A DNA stretch of 48,875 bases from Muribaculaceae bacterium (GTDB taxonomy: Bacteria > Bacteroidota > Bacteroidia > Bacteroidales > Muribaculaceae): the NCBI GenBank assembly GCA_029063895.1, contig JAIDNJ010000053.1, forward strand, positions 1 through 48,875, read 5' to 3'. The position numbers and the translations under genes were made by a program. Numbering within the stretch: the first letter of the stretch is position 1; every line of letters starts with the position of its first letter. Shown piece after piece: positions 17,978 to 26,516 of this stretch. Under the pieces are notes generated by a model that was not told the origin of the DNA, ran no database searches, and saw only the letters and a list, made by a program, of their open reading frames with translations.

Positions 17978-19243
17978 ATGAAGGTAGACGTTCTTTTAGG
18001 CCTGCAATGGGGCGATGAAGGAAAAGGAAAAGTAGTTGACGTGCTCACTCCGCGATATGACGTGGTGGCTCGCTTCCAAGGCGGTCCCAACGCCGGCCAT
18101 ACCCTTGAATTTGAGGGCAAAAAATACGTACTCCGTTCAATTCCCTCGGGAATTTTTCAGCAAGGCCAGACCAACATCATAGGTAACGGCGTGGTGCTTG
18201 ACCCGGTTCTTTTCCGCGAAGAGGCCGAAGCGCTTGAAAAAAGCGGTGTTGACCTGCGAAAGAACTTAAAAATAAGTAAAAAAGCTCATCTCATTCTCCC
18301 CACTCACCGACTGCTCGACGCTGCCAACGAGCGTGCCAAAGGCTCGGCAAAAATCGGTACGACAGGTAAAGGAATCGGCCCGACCTACACTGACAAAATC
18401 AGCCGTAACGGCCTGCGTGTGGGTGACATTTTCAATGATTTCGAGGCTAAATATACAAAAGCTCGCGACCTCCATGTGGCCCGACTCAAACAGATGGGCG
18501 AAAATCCTGATTTTGCCGAACTTGAGGCCAAATGGCTTGATTCGCTCGAATATCTGCGCAAGTTTGACATCATCGACAGCGAGTATGAAATCAACAATTA
18601 TTTGAACGACAACAAGTCGGTGCTTTGTGAAGGCGCCCAGGGCACGATGCTCGATGTTGACTTTGGTTCATATCCTTTTGTGACCTCAAGCAACACGGTG
18701 TGTGCCGGCGCATGCTCGGGTCTCGGTGTGGCTCCTAACCGCATCGGTGAGGTGTTCGGTATTTTCAAAGCCTACTGCACCCGCGTTGGTTCGGGTCCGT
18801 TCCCCACTGAGCTTTTTGATGAAACCGGCAAGAAAATACGCGACATCGGTCATGAATATGGTGCAGTCACCGGTCGTGAGCGTCGCTGCGGATGGATTGA
18901 TCTCGTTGCTCTCAAATATGCAATAATGCTCAACGGTGTCACTCAGCTTATAATGATGAAGAGCGACGTGCTCGATTCGTTTGACGAAATCAAAGCATGT
19001 GTAGCCTATGAAATCGACGGCAAAATTACCGACCGTTTCCCGTTTGATGTCGAAGACGTTGAAATCAAACCGGTTTACAAAACTCTTCCGGGCTGGAAAA
19101 CCGACATGACCGCCATCAAATCGGAAGATGAGTTCCCCGCCGCATTTGTCGACTATATCAAGTTCCTTGAAAACGAACTCAAAACTCCAATCACCATTGT
19201 ATCGGTAGGCCCCGACCGCGCCCAGACAATCGTGAGAAAATAA
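17978..19243 (+). CDS. purA: Adenylosuccinate synthetase
   Basis: A 421-residue GTP-dependent enzyme that joins IMP and aspartate to adenylosuccinate, the first committed step to AMP. The P-loop-like LGLQWGDEGKGK near residues 5-17 and the GGPNAGHT block are diagnostic. GIGPTYTDK, CEGAQGTMLDVDFG, and SVGPDRAQTI at the C-terminus complete the match. Length is typical. It lies behind the fur-family gene with no obvious promoter between. A GC-rich hairpin follows the stop. Confidence 0.97.
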   Translation: MKVDVLLGLQWGDEGKGKVVDVLTPRYDVVARFQGGPNAGHTLEFEGKKYVLRSIPSGIFQQGQTNIIGNGVVLDPVLFREEAEALEKSGVDLRKNLKISKKAHLILPTHRLLDAANERAKGSAKIGTTGKGIGPTYTDKISRNGLRVGDIFNDFEAKYTKARDLHVARLKQMGENPDFAELEAKWLDSLEYLRKFDIIDSEYEINNYLNDNKSVLCEGAQGTMLDVDFGSYPFVTSSNTVCAGACSGLGVAPNRIGEVFGIFKAYCTRVGSGPFPTELFDETGKKIRDIGHEYGAVTGRERRCGWIDLVALKYAIMLNGVTQLIMMKSDVLDSFDEIKACVAYEIDGKITDRFPFDVEDVEIKPVYKTLPGWKTDMTAIKSEDEFPAAFVDYIKFLENELKTPITIVSVGPDRAQTIVRK

Positions 19244-19259
19244 TCCATAACCCGCTCCT

Positions 19260-19294
19260 GAGACCCGGAATCAGACATATTTTTCCGGGTTCTC
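19260..19294 (+). terminator. Hairpin after purA, possible terminator or attenuator
   Basis: GAGACCCGGAA (19260-19270) pairs with TTCCGGGTTCTC (19283-19294) with one bulged T. There is no strong T-run after it, so it may be an RNA-stabilising or attenuating structure in the purA-DUF1015 gap rather than a full terminator. Confidence 0.4.
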
Positions 19295-19377
19295 ACGAGA
19301 GTCGGTTATCGCCTGAATATTTAATTACACAACTATAGTAACCTTAACAATCACATTTAAAACATTTTACTTTTACC

Positions 19378-20625
19378 ATGGCAAAAGTTAAACCTTTCCG
19401 CGGCGTTCGCCCGCCCAAAGACATGATTACCGAAGTGGCTTCACGCCCCTACGACGTCCTCAACTCGGAAGAAGCACGCAAAGAGGCCGACGGCAATCCC
19501 AAATCACTCTATCACATCATCAAACCTGAAATCGATTTCGAACCCGGAACCGACGAACACGACCCCAAAGTCTATGACAAAGCAGTTGAGAACTTCAACG
19601 CTTTCCAGCAAAACGGTTGGCTCGTTCAGGATGATAAGGAACATTATTACATCTATGCCCAGACAATGGACGGCCGTACACAGTATGGTATCGTCGTTGC
19701 CGCCAACGTAGACGACTACATGAACGAGCGCATCAAAAAACATGAGCTTACCCGTCGCGACAAAGAGGAAGACCGTATGAAACACGTGCGTTGCAATAAC
19801 GCCAATATCGAGCCGGTGTTCTTTGCATTTCCCGACAATCCCGCTCTCGAGGAAGTTATCAAGACCGTTACCAAAAACGATCCCGAATATGACTTCACTG
19901 CCGAGGATGGCTTCGGCCACCACTTCTGGGTTATTGATGACCCCGAAATGATCAAGACTGTAACCGAAGAATTTGAAAAAATTCCGTATCTCTACATTGC
20001 CGACGGTCACCACCGCACAGCCGCAGCCGCTCTCGTCGGTAACGAAAAAGCAAAAGCCAATCCCAACCACACCGGCGACGAGGAGTATAACTACTTCCTT
20101 GCCGTGGCATTCCCCGCTTCTCACCTCAAAATCATCGACTACAACCGCGTTGTAAAAGATCTTAACGGTCTCACCCCGGCCGAGTTCCTCAAAAAAATCG
20201 AGGAAAACTTTATCGTTGAGCCCAAAGGCACCGAAATCTATCATCCCGACCGTCTCCACAACTTCTCGCTCTATCTCGACGGCCAGTGGTACTCGCTGAC
20301 CGCCCGCGAAGGCCGCTACAACGATGCCGACCCCATCGGTGTGCTTGACGTTACAATCTCGTCAGACCTTATCCTCCGTGATATTCTTGGTATACATGAC
20401 CTCCGTTCGGACAAACGTATCGACTTTGTCGGCGGTATCCGTGGTCTTGAAGAACTCAAACGTCGTGTTGACAGCGGCGAAATGAAGATGGCCCTCGCCC
20501 TTTATCCCGTGTCGATGGACCAGCTGATGAACATTGCCGATACCGGCAACATCATGCCCCCGAAAACCACATGGTTCGAACCCAAACTCCGTTCGGGTCT
20601 CGTTATCCACAAACTTGAAGACTAA
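19378..20625 (+). CDS. DUF1015 family protein
   Basis: A 415-residue soluble protein that covers the whole DUF1015 family. It begins KVKPFRGVRPPKDM, then VASRPYDVLNSEEAR, LYHIIKPEID, the conserved IADGHHRTAAA block at about residues 208-218 and a C-terminal ALYPVSMDQLMNIAD. The family is widespread and its biochemical role is not established to my knowledge; in other Bacteroidetes it often sits beside serine-synthesis genes. Here it stands alone between purA and a DUF805 gene. A strong terminator follows. Confidence 0.85.
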   Translation: MAKVKPFRGVRPPKDMITEVASRPYDVLNSEEARKEADGNPKSLYHIIKPEIDFEPGTDEHDPKVYDKAVENFNAFQQNGWLVQDDKEHYYIYAQTMDGRTQYGIVVAANVDDYMNERIKKHELTRRDKEEDRMKHVRCNNANIEPVFFAFPDNPALEEVIKTVTKNDPEYDFTAEDGFGHHFWVIDDPEMIKTVTEEFEKIPYLYIADGHHRTAAAALVGNEKAKANPNHTGDEEYNYFLAVAFPASHLKIIDYNRVVKDLNGLTPAEFLKKIEENFIVEPKGTEIYHPDRLHNFSLYLDGQWYSLTAREGRYNDADPIGVLDVTISSDLILRDILGIHDLRSDKRIDFVGGIRGLEELKRRVDSGEMKMALALYPVSMDQLMNIADTGNIMPPKTTWFEPKLRSGLVIHKLED

Positions 20626-20649
20626 TCAAAGGTCGACTAATAAAATATG

Positions 20650-20684
20650 TGTGCCTCGGTCACGTACCGGGGCACATTTATTTT
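20650..20684 (+). terminator. Rho-independent terminator after DUF1015
   Basis: TGTGCCTCGGT pairs with ACCGGGGCACA (one G-U pair) around the loop CACGT, followed by TTTATTTT. It is a clear intrinsic terminator 24 bases after the stop. Confidence 0.85.
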
Positions 20685-20693
20685 GTCTACTTT

Positions 20694-20723
20694 TTGAAAA
20701 ACAAATAAAAATTGTTAACTTTG
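20694..20723 (+). promoter_or_regulatory. Promoter of the DUF805 gene (TTG -33, TAACTTTG -7)
   Basis: TTG at 20694-20696 and TAACTTTG at 20716-20723 are 19 bases apart, a consensus Bacteroidota promoter. The leader to the ATG at 20767 would be about 35 bases. Confidence 0.7.
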
Positions 20724-20766
20724 CGACAATAAACTATATAAAAACAACAACTAAAACAAAATAGCT

Positions 20767-21144
20767 ATGTATCAACGTCAAATCGATTTTGGAGAGGCAA
20801 TCAAACGTGCCCTCACTATCAACTACTGCAACTTTAACGGACGTGCATCGCGTTCGGAATACTGGTGGTTTATCCTTTTTCAGTTTATCGTCGGAACTGC
20901 TTTAGGCTTGATCCTCGGAAGCGGTACAACAGCTCAGGTCATCTCAGGTCTTGTAAACCTGGCATTCTTCCTTCCCGGCCTTGGTCTCTGTGTTCGCCGT
21001 CTTCACGATATAGGTAAAAGCGGATGGTATGTACTTCTCGCTCTTATTCCCATTGTAGGTGCCATCATCCTCATCATCTGGTATACCAAACCGAGCCTCC
21101 CCTACCCCAACGAATATGGTCCGGTGCCCTTCCTCAACGAATAA
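20767..21144 (+). CDS. DUF805 family membrane protein
   Basis: A 125-residue protein. The N-terminal NFNGRASRSEYWWF is the DUF805 signature, followed by hydrophobic helices (FQFIVGTALGLILG, VNLAFFLPGLGLCVRR, WYVLLALIPIVGAIILIIW). The LHDIGKSGW motif, also typical of the family, lies between helices two and three. The function of DUF805 proteins is not settled. It has its own promoter and lies upstream of the tRNA gene. Confidence 0.85.
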   Translation: MYQRQIDFGEAIKRALTINYCNFNGRASRSEYWWFILFQFIVGTALGLILGSGTTAQVISGLVNLAFFLPGLGLCVRRLHDIGKSGWYVLLALIPIVGAIILIIWYTKPSLPYPNEYGPVPFLNE

Positions 21145-21234
21145 CTCGACTATTTTTTGACATTTTAAGATACTGAAAATCAAGAAAGATTCCAATATCT
21201 TTGATATAACTGCACGAGTTACATTTTTTTTTCG

Positions 21235-21242
21235 TAACTTTG
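21235..21242 (+). promoter_or_regulatory. -7 box (TAACTTTG) of the tRNA-Arg gene
   Basis: TAACTTTG lies 34 bases before the mature tRNA 5' end. A T-rich run precedes it, and no clear -33 box is seen. The short leader contains the pair GGAAT/ATTCC. Confidence 0.55.
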
Positions 21243-21276
21243 CAGCCGGAATTCCACAATAAGGATTCCGAAAGAT

Positions 21277-21350
21277 GGTCCGGTAGCTCAGCTGGATAGA
21301 GCATCTGCCTTCTAAGCAGACGGTCCCGCGTTCGAGTCGCGGCCGGATCA
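21277..21350 (+). tRNA. tRNA-Arg (anticodon UCU)
   Basis: A 74-base cloverleaf. The acceptor stem GGTCCGG pairs with CCGGATC (one G-U), and the D arm contains AGCTCAGCTGGATAGAGC. The anticodon stem-loop TCTGC-CTTCTAA-GCAGA has anticodon TCT. The T arm CGCG-TTCGAGT-CGCG is intact, and the discriminator is A. CCA is not encoded. It would read AGA codons (and possibly AGG). A terminator follows directly. Confidence 0.95.
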
Positions 21351-21354
21351 CAGG

Positions 21355-21384
21355 AAACAGGCCACTGAAAAGTGGCCTGTTTTG
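21355..21384 (+). terminator. Rho-independent terminator of tRNA-Arg
   Basis: AAACAGGCCACT and AGTGGCCTGTTT form a perfect 12-bp stem with a GAAA tetraloop, ending in a short T-run. Confidence 0.85.
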
Positions 21385-21511
21385 TCTGAATATCAGCCAG
21401 TTTAGACATAAGTCTTTATTAAATATACAATTAACAGGTCTCGAATAGAATTATGGTCCATGTGTATTAATAGGAATTAATGCACTTCTATAGGCACAAT
21501 TTTGAGCCCTT

Positions 21512-21539
21512 TTGATACTGTCTTGATACCGCTTGATAC
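21512..21539 (+). repeat. Three TTGATAC direct repeats with 10-11 base period
   Basis: TTGATAC occurs at 21512-21518, 21523-21529 and 21533-21539. The spacing is about one helical turn, and the array ends 12 bases before a TAAATTTG box (21552-21559). This looks like an operator upstream of the ORF6N gene remnant. Confidence 0.5.
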
Positions 21540-21551
21540 CAAAAAATGTCA

Positions 21552-21559
21552 TAAATTTG
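21552..21559 (+). promoter_or_regulatory. -7 box (TAAATTTG) before the ORF6N pseudogene
   Basis: It fits TAnnTTTG and lies 25 bases before the original ATG at 21585, so the promoter seems to have survived although the reading frame has not. Confidence 0.45.
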
Positions 21560-21584
21560 CAGTAATCAACTATGTAATTAAGAC

Positions 21585-22193
21585 ATGGCAACTCTTTTTG
21601 TTATATGTTAGTTACAATGTGAGATAAGAGGGCAAAAGGTCATGCTTGATTTTGACCTCGCAGAGTTATATGGTGTCGAAACATCGCAACTCAAAAGAGC
21701 TGTCAGAAGAAATATAAGCCGGTTTGACGGTGAGGATTTTATGTTTGAGCTCACGAAAGAGGAAATTTCAAGATACCAAATTGGCACCTTGAACGGTGGA
21801 CGCGGAAGTAATTTTAAATATTTACCTTTTGCGTTCACAGAATTAGGGGTCGCAATGCTTTCAAGCGTGTTAAGAAGTGAAACTGCTATTGAGATTAATC
21901 GTGGAATAATGCGAGCATTTGTCACAATTAGACAAATGATTGCAAATAATTCACCAATCAAACGCTTGTCAACTCTCGAAAAGAACTTTAACGAACTTAA
22001 GTAGGATTTAGAAGAGATATTTGCCGACTACAACGCCATCAACGAAGATACCAGGGCCCAAATTGAAGCCATCAACAACTCAATTGCCGAGCTTCAGACA
22101 AAACACAAGACATTTCCTCGACGACCGGTAGGATTCATACCTCCCAAAAATAGTTTAACTAATCGGGCCGATATGACAATTAAAGTATTCTAA
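21585..22193 (+). pseudogene. ORF6N-domain protein, interrupted by two in-frame TAG codons
   Basis: Read through the stops, the frame gives about 202 codons. The ATG at 21585 opens MATLFVIC, then TAG at 21609, then EIRGQKVMLDFDLAELYGVE, the ORF6N signature. The middle holds EDFMFELTKEE, YLPFAFTELGVAMLSSVL and IMRAFVTIRQ. A TAG at 22002 interrupts before DLEEIFADYNAINEDTR, and the C-terminus RRPVGFIPPK is typical of the family. ORF6N proteins are DNA-binding domain proteins of phages and integrated elements. An open frame from 21642 to 22004 (120 residues) remains, but it begins at an internal Met. The flanking DNA is AT-rich. Both lesions are TAG, so stop-codon reassignment in a phage ancestor or readthrough cannot be excluded. 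Simple decay is more likely. Confidence 0.75.
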
Positions 22194-22481
22194 TCCCACA
22201 TTGGAATATTCCTTTTATTCGATACCGCTATTTGTGGTGTCTTTATACATTATACATTCTGAAGAATTAACCATTGTGTGAGTATATTGATTTCACTTTC
22301 AATAGATCTATATAATGAGTGAAGCGCCTATTCACTTAATCATAAATTAAAAAGATGGCTTGATAAATGCGATAAGATATTTAATACTAAGAAAGCAATA
22401 ATACTAATTTTAAGTATTTTACCACAGGACATTATATTTATTAACAAAGCTTTTCATGGCGCCCACTCCAAAATCTGTATT
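22194..22481. other. AT-rich intergenic region without a recognisable gene
   Basis: This stretch of 288 bases between the ORF6N remnant and the convergent comEC gene holds no convincing frame. The only structure I see is a small inverted repeat, AGTGAA (22318-22323) and TTCACT (22331-22336). It is much richer in A and T than the surrounding genes, consistent with the remains of an insertion next to the tRNA gene. Confidence 0.5.
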
Positions 22482-24497
22482 TCAGAGTCTAAAGCACCCG
22501 TCGCGGCGGACTGAGTAAACGGGAATTGAGGCAGCAGTGAGTTCACTGAGATAGCGGTCGTGTCGACGGCGGTTGAGGTCGTTGCTTAAAATGACTGTGG
22601 CGCGTGGTGAGAGTTCACTGACAAGGGTGAGAATATCGCCGCGGAAGCCTCGGCAAACAAGGATATAATCGGGAGATTTTGACCGAGAGTCGTCATCCCT
22701 GATATAATCATTGTCGGCAATGACGGCGATTGTATGGCCGTTCCAATAAAGGACGGCGGGATAGGATTCAATGGTGAAGCCGGTGATTGTATCACACTCA
22801 CGGCGGCTCATGTATCGCTTATATCGGGTCTCGCACAACTCGATTATAGATGGAAGCTGAGATTGACGAGCGGTTGTATACAGTCGCATTTCATGGTCGC
22901 GGCGCGTAACAACATTAGTATGATTTTTTTCGGTCGTTATGTACAACTCGTCACCGACAGGGATGAGCGACAGGCGTGTGACGGCTATGCCCGAAGCAAT
23001 GAGACAGACAGTCGCAATAGCCCAGACAACGCGCCGACGCCAAAACCAGGCGGCAAGGGCGACCGGAACGAGGGTAAACAGAATCACAGCTAACGGAGGT
23101 AGGTATATGTTGTCTACAATACCCCACGGGACAGATGTTGTCATCTCAATAATCCACGATAACAACCGGTCAAGCGCGTTCAGAATCCAAGCAATAAACC
23201 CGACATCAATACCAATGACTGCAAATGCAAGATAGACGGCACCAATGGCGAGCATCAGGGTCATGATAAGCGACGCGGGTATAGATGACAATAGAAACAG
23301 GAGTGGAAAGATGCCGAAATAGTAGACCGACAAAGCCCACGTGCCCGCCATCGCGGCAACCGGAAGTGCAATCAATTTCACAACAGTTATCACAACTCGA
23401 TTTCGCCCTGTAAATGACATAAATCCGCTCATAAGCAAAAGAATTGATGCAGCCGCCAGAAATGAGAGCTGAAAACTGACCTCAAAAAGCGCCGTAGGGT
23501 TGAAAACGAGTATTAGAATGGCAGCAGCAAAGAGAGAATTCATCGATGACCGCCGGCGGTTGAATATATAGGCTCCGGCCACAAACGTAGCCATAATCAC
23601 AGCCCTGACAACCGATACCGAGAAGCCTGTCATCAGCACATAAATCCAGAGCATGACAACGAGAACGACATAACCGGCTGATTCTCTTCGCGCCAATTGT
23701 AACGGCATGATCACAACGCTCAGAATCATGATGATAACGGCGACATGGGCACCGCTAAGCGCGAGGAGATGAGCCAGACCTGAAGCCGAGAATGATGCCC
23801 GACGAGTCGAATCGATCATAGTGCTGTCACCAAGCAGAACAGCAGCAAGAAGATTGGCTGTTGATGGAGACAGAGTTCCGGTATAAAGTCGGTCAACAAG
23901 CCAATCCCTTACACCGAGCAAGATAAATAACAGTGAATGAGACCGGCCGATGACCGTTACTTCCCCTTCGTCGGCAAATGCGGCAGGTTTTTCGATTGAC
24001 TGAAACATGTTACCGGTATCCGGAAGGTCGACCGACCGATTTCGTTCAAAAAAGAAAGGGCTACAACTGATGATATCTCCCGGACTAATCGCGGGGAACA
24101 ACGAGCCAAGATAAAGAGTGATATCAAAGTGCCTGACATTTCCTGGCTTCGTGACCGAATCCACACCCATCTTATCGACCGTTATATCAAGACGCCGGCC
24201 CGACGGTGTTTCAGTAATATCGTTAACAATCGCTATCAGCCGTAGCCGATGATCATGTGAAGCCGTGGAGAAAGCGCTTATATCAGGTGGTCTTGCAACA
24301 AACATGGTGGACCAGCCAAGCGCGACGCCGACTGTCAGGGCCGAATAGACCGGTTTCTTTAACAGTAACAGCGCAAGCAATAATACCCACAGGACGATGC
24401 CAATATAGATTCCACCGGGTAAAAGTGAAAACAAAATCCCTGATGCCAGCGCTATAAACACGGGCATCAGGGGTACGTAGGAGAACGGCGGTTTCAA
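22482..24497 (-). CDS. ComEC/Rec2-family DNA uptake membrane protein
   Basis: A 671-residue multi-pass protein. The N-terminal helices and the DUF4131/OB-like region occupy about residues 10-180, and the Competence domain follows at about 195-480, including LLGDSTMIDSTRRASFSASGLAHLLALSGAHVAV, shortened here to its key part GLAHLLALSGAH. This is the family's most conserved block. The C-terminal soluble part sits where other ComEC proteins have a metallo-beta-lactamase domain, but no HxHxDH motif is present. In transformable bacteria ComEC moves single-stranded DNA across the inner membrane. Whether this species is competent is unknown. It is the last gene of an aroE-yeiH-comEC minus-strand run, 27 bases after the yeiH-like stop. 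Confidence 0.85.
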   Translation of the reverse strand: MKPPFSYVPLMPVFIALASGILFSLLPGGIYIGIVLWVLLLALLLLKKPVYSALTVGVALGWSTMFVARPPDISAFSTASHDHRLRLIAIVNDITETPSGRRLDITVDKMGVDSVTKPGNVRHFDITLYLGSLFPAISPGDIISCSPFFFERNRSVDLPDTGNMFQSIEKPAAFADEGEVTVIGRSHSLLFILLGVRDWLVDRLYTGTLSPSTANLLAAVLLGDSTMIDSTRRASFSASGLAHLLALSGAHVAVIIMILSVVIMPLQLARRESAGYVVLVVMLWIYVLMTGFSVSVVRAVIMATFVAGAYIFNRRRSSMNSLFAAAILILVFNPTALFEVSFQLSFLAAASILLLMSGFMSFTGRNRVVITVVKLIALPVAAMAGTWALSVYYFGIFPLLFLLSSIPASLIMTLMLAIGAVYLAFAVIGIDVGFIAWILNALDRLLSWIIEMTTSVPWGIVDNIYLPPLAVILFTLVPVALAAWFWRRRVVWAIATVCLIASGIAVTRLSLIPVGDELYITTEKNHTNVVTRRDHEMRLYTTARQSQLPSIIELCETRYKRYMSRRECDTITGFTIESYPAVLYWNGHTIAVIADNDYIRDDDSRSKSPDYILVCRGFRGDILTLVSELSPRATVILSNDLNRRRHDRYLSELTAASIPVYSVRRDGCFRL

Positions 24498-24524
24498 AAC
24501 CGGCGCATATTTATCGTTAAAAAA

Positions 24525-25520
24525 TCAAACCACGGTATTGATCACCACCACAAGGCTCGACACACCAATGATAATCCAAAGCAGCACAGCAAGCAGCAAT
24601 GGCTTGACTCCTACCTGCTTAATCATCGAGATCGAGAGACTTGCACCGATAAAGAACAGGGTGACAACGAGCAGCTTTTTGGCAATGTAAACAAGCGTGC
24701 CGGTCAGGACTGATGGAAGACCGCAATAAGTGTTGACAATCATAGCAAGCACAAAATAGAGAATAAACCAGGGAATTGAAATCTTGCTCGATTTTTCGCG
24801 GAAAATAAACATGGTTACAAAGGCAAGCGGAATAATCCAAAGGGCACGTGTACACTTGATAAGAGTCCCTATCTGGCAGGCCTCAGGACCATAGGCGTCG
24901 CCCGCACCAACAACCGAAGAAGTATCGTGGATAGCAATTGCAGCCCATGTACCAAACTGATTTTGAGACAAATCAAGATAGTGTCCGATAGGCGGGAAAA
25001 TGAACAGGGCGATAGCATTAAGGATGAAAATGACACCGAGCGACACCGCCATTTCGTTTTCATTAGCTTTTAAAACGGGGCCGACAGCAGCAATCGCACT
25101 CCCACCACAAATCGCCGTACCCGACGAAATCAGGTAAGAGGTCTTGCGGTCGAGACGCAGCCACATACCGAGCAACACGCCAAAAACCATTACACCGATA
25201 ACCGATACAATAGTAAATGCCATTCCCTCGGCTCCTGATCGGAGAGATTCGGTCACATTCATGCCAAATCCGAGCCCGATAACCGAAATCTGAAGTAATT
25301 TTTTTGATGCTTTTTTATTGAATGAAGCATTTGGCATTGTAAAAAAGAAAGCGAAAACGAGTCCGGCAAAAAGAGCGATAGCCGGGCTGACAGCCAAAGA
25401 GGGTAATCCGATTTTATCCCACGGCATCAGCATGAAAAAGATAGCGACAATATAAACTATTTTGCTTGGCAAGGCTCCAATATAGTTCTCTTTTGGAGCC
25501 GATTTTTTATCGGTAGACAT
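24525..25520 (-). CDS. UPF0324 (YeiH-type) putative sulfate/sulfonate exporter
   Basis: A 331-residue integral membrane protein with about ten helices. The family block SGTAICGGSAIAAVGPVLKA at about residues 130-150 and AIHDTSSVVGAG at about 190-201 are diagnostic of UPF0324/YeiH. The family is annotated as possible sulfate exporters, but the substrate is not proven. It starts 30 bases after the aroE stop on the same strand and is followed closely by comEC, so the three genes are probably one transcript. Confidence 0.85.
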   Translation of the reverse strand: MSTDKKSAPKENYIGALPSKIVYIVAIFFMLMPWDKIGLPSLAVSPAIALFAGLVFAFFFTMPNASFNKKASKKLLQISVIGLGFGMNVTESLRSGAEGMAFTIVSVIGVMVFGVLLGMWLRLDRKTSYLISSGTAICGGSAIAAVGPVLKANENEMAVSLGVIFILNAIALFIFPPIGHYLDLSQNQFGTWAAIAIHDTSSVVGAGDAYGPEACQIGTLIKCTRALWIIPLAFVTMFIFREKSSKISIPWFILYFVLAMIVNTYCGLPSVLTGTLVYIAKKLLVVTLFFIGASLSISMIKQVGVKPLLLAVLLWIIIGVSSLVVVINTVV

Positions 25521-25549
25521 TGTTGTCAGTTTTTATTTATGTGATAATG

Positions 25550-26308
25550 TTATTTATGCCATATATTCCACGACTCAAAAGCCTGAAGAAGAAGCATTTC
25601 AAGTCCGTTTTTTGTTTGTGCCCCACGAGCAGCCGCACGTCTCATAAACTCGGTGGTGTCGGGATTGTAAATGAGGTCATAACAAATATGTTCGGGAGTC
25701 AGGAGGTCATAGGGAATGTCGGGAGCTTCGTCGACATGAGGATACATTCCTACAGGCGTCGTGTTAACAATCACCTTGTTTTGAGCCATCACCTCAGGTG
25801 TGAGGTCGGCATAGGTAATGACGCCAGGGCGAGACGTGCGTGAAACATATATCGGTTTCAATCCCAGATTTATAAGCCCTGTATAAATAGCCTTTGAGGC
25901 GCCCCCGGTTCCGAGCACCAGCGCGCCGCGATGAGCGTCACCAAGCATCGGAGCAATCGAATCGGAAAAACCGACAATGTCACTGTTATAGCCCACCAAA
26001 CGCTTGCGGCCCGACTTTTCAGGTATGATTTTGATAACATTTACTGCACCTATTTTACGAGCCACGGGATCAATATCGTCAAGCAAAGGCATTACTTTTT
26101 CTTTATATGGTATAGTCACGTTGAGCCCCGACAGATTTGGATTGCCGGCCAGGACATCGCGCAACAAGTCAACCGATTCAATCTCAAAGTTGACATATAC
26201 TGCATTAATTCCCTCTCCCTCAAACTTGGTATTAAAGTAATTTTTTGAGAAGGAATGACCTAATGGATAGCCGATTAGGCCATAAATCTTTTTCTTTCCC
26301 GAATTCAT
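25550..26308 (-). CDS. aroE: Shikimate dehydrogenase
   Basis: A 252-residue NADPH-dependent enzyme of the shikimate pathway, reducing 3-dehydroshikimate. The substrate-binding part has GYPLGHSFSKNYFN and the catalytic lysine in NVTIPYKEKV. The nucleotide-binding motif is VLGTGGASKAIY, and the C-terminal NGLEMLLLQAFESW is conserved. It is about 20 residues shorter than E. coli AroE, which is common in Bacteroidota. A -7 box lies 30 bases upstream. It leads the aroE-yeiH-comEC run. Confidence 0.95.
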   Translation of the reverse strand: MNSGKKKIYGLIGYPLGHSFSKNYFNTKFEGEGINAVYVNFEIESVDLLRDVLAGNPNLSGLNVTIPYKEKVMPLLDDIDPVARKIGAVNVIKIIPEKSGRKRLVGYNSDIVGFSDSIAPMLGDAHRGALVLGTGGASKAIYTGLINLGLKPIYVSRTSRPGVITYADLTPEVMAQNKVIVNTTPVGMYPHVDEAPDIPYDLLTPEHICYDLIYNPDTTEFMRRAAARGAQTKNGLEMLLLQAFESWNIWHK

Positions 26309-26337
26309 TTAAATGTATATAAAAGAATTTGTACTTG

Positions 26338-26345
26338 CAAAGATA
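26338..26345 (-). promoter_or_regulatory. -7 box (TATCTTTG) for aroE
   Basis: On the minus strand TATCTTTG fits the consensus and leaves a leader of about 25 bases before the aroE ATG. Confidence 0.55.
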
Positions 26346-26508
26346 GTGTTTTTCAGCGAGATTTGATTCCAATTATGACTCCAAAATATTTCCTTAAGAC
26401 AATGAAGGGCATAAAAATGACGAGATTATTTTATCTTGCTGACATACTGATATAGACTGATACATGAATAATTTTGAGTCTTAGGGATGATAAATGGAAT
26501 AAAATGAC

Positions 26509-26516
26509 TATATTTG
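26509..26516 (+). promoter_or_regulatory. -7 box (TATATTTG) for the argD-like gene
   Basis: It fits TAnnTTTG and lies about 118 bases before the ATG. Two ACTGATA repeats upstream at 26446-26462 could be an operator. Confidence 0.5.

Noticed and set aside
19504-20259. 251-codon minus-strand frame inside the DUF1015 gene
   Set aside because: The plus-strand frame matches DUF1015 along its full length; the minus frame has Val/Gly/Phe-rich composition typical of an antisense shadow.
21642-22004. Intact 120-residue ORF6N gene
   Set aside because: The family signature EIRGQKV extends upstream of this Met to a TAG, and the family C-terminus continues after the second TAG in the same frame, so the short frame is a fragment.
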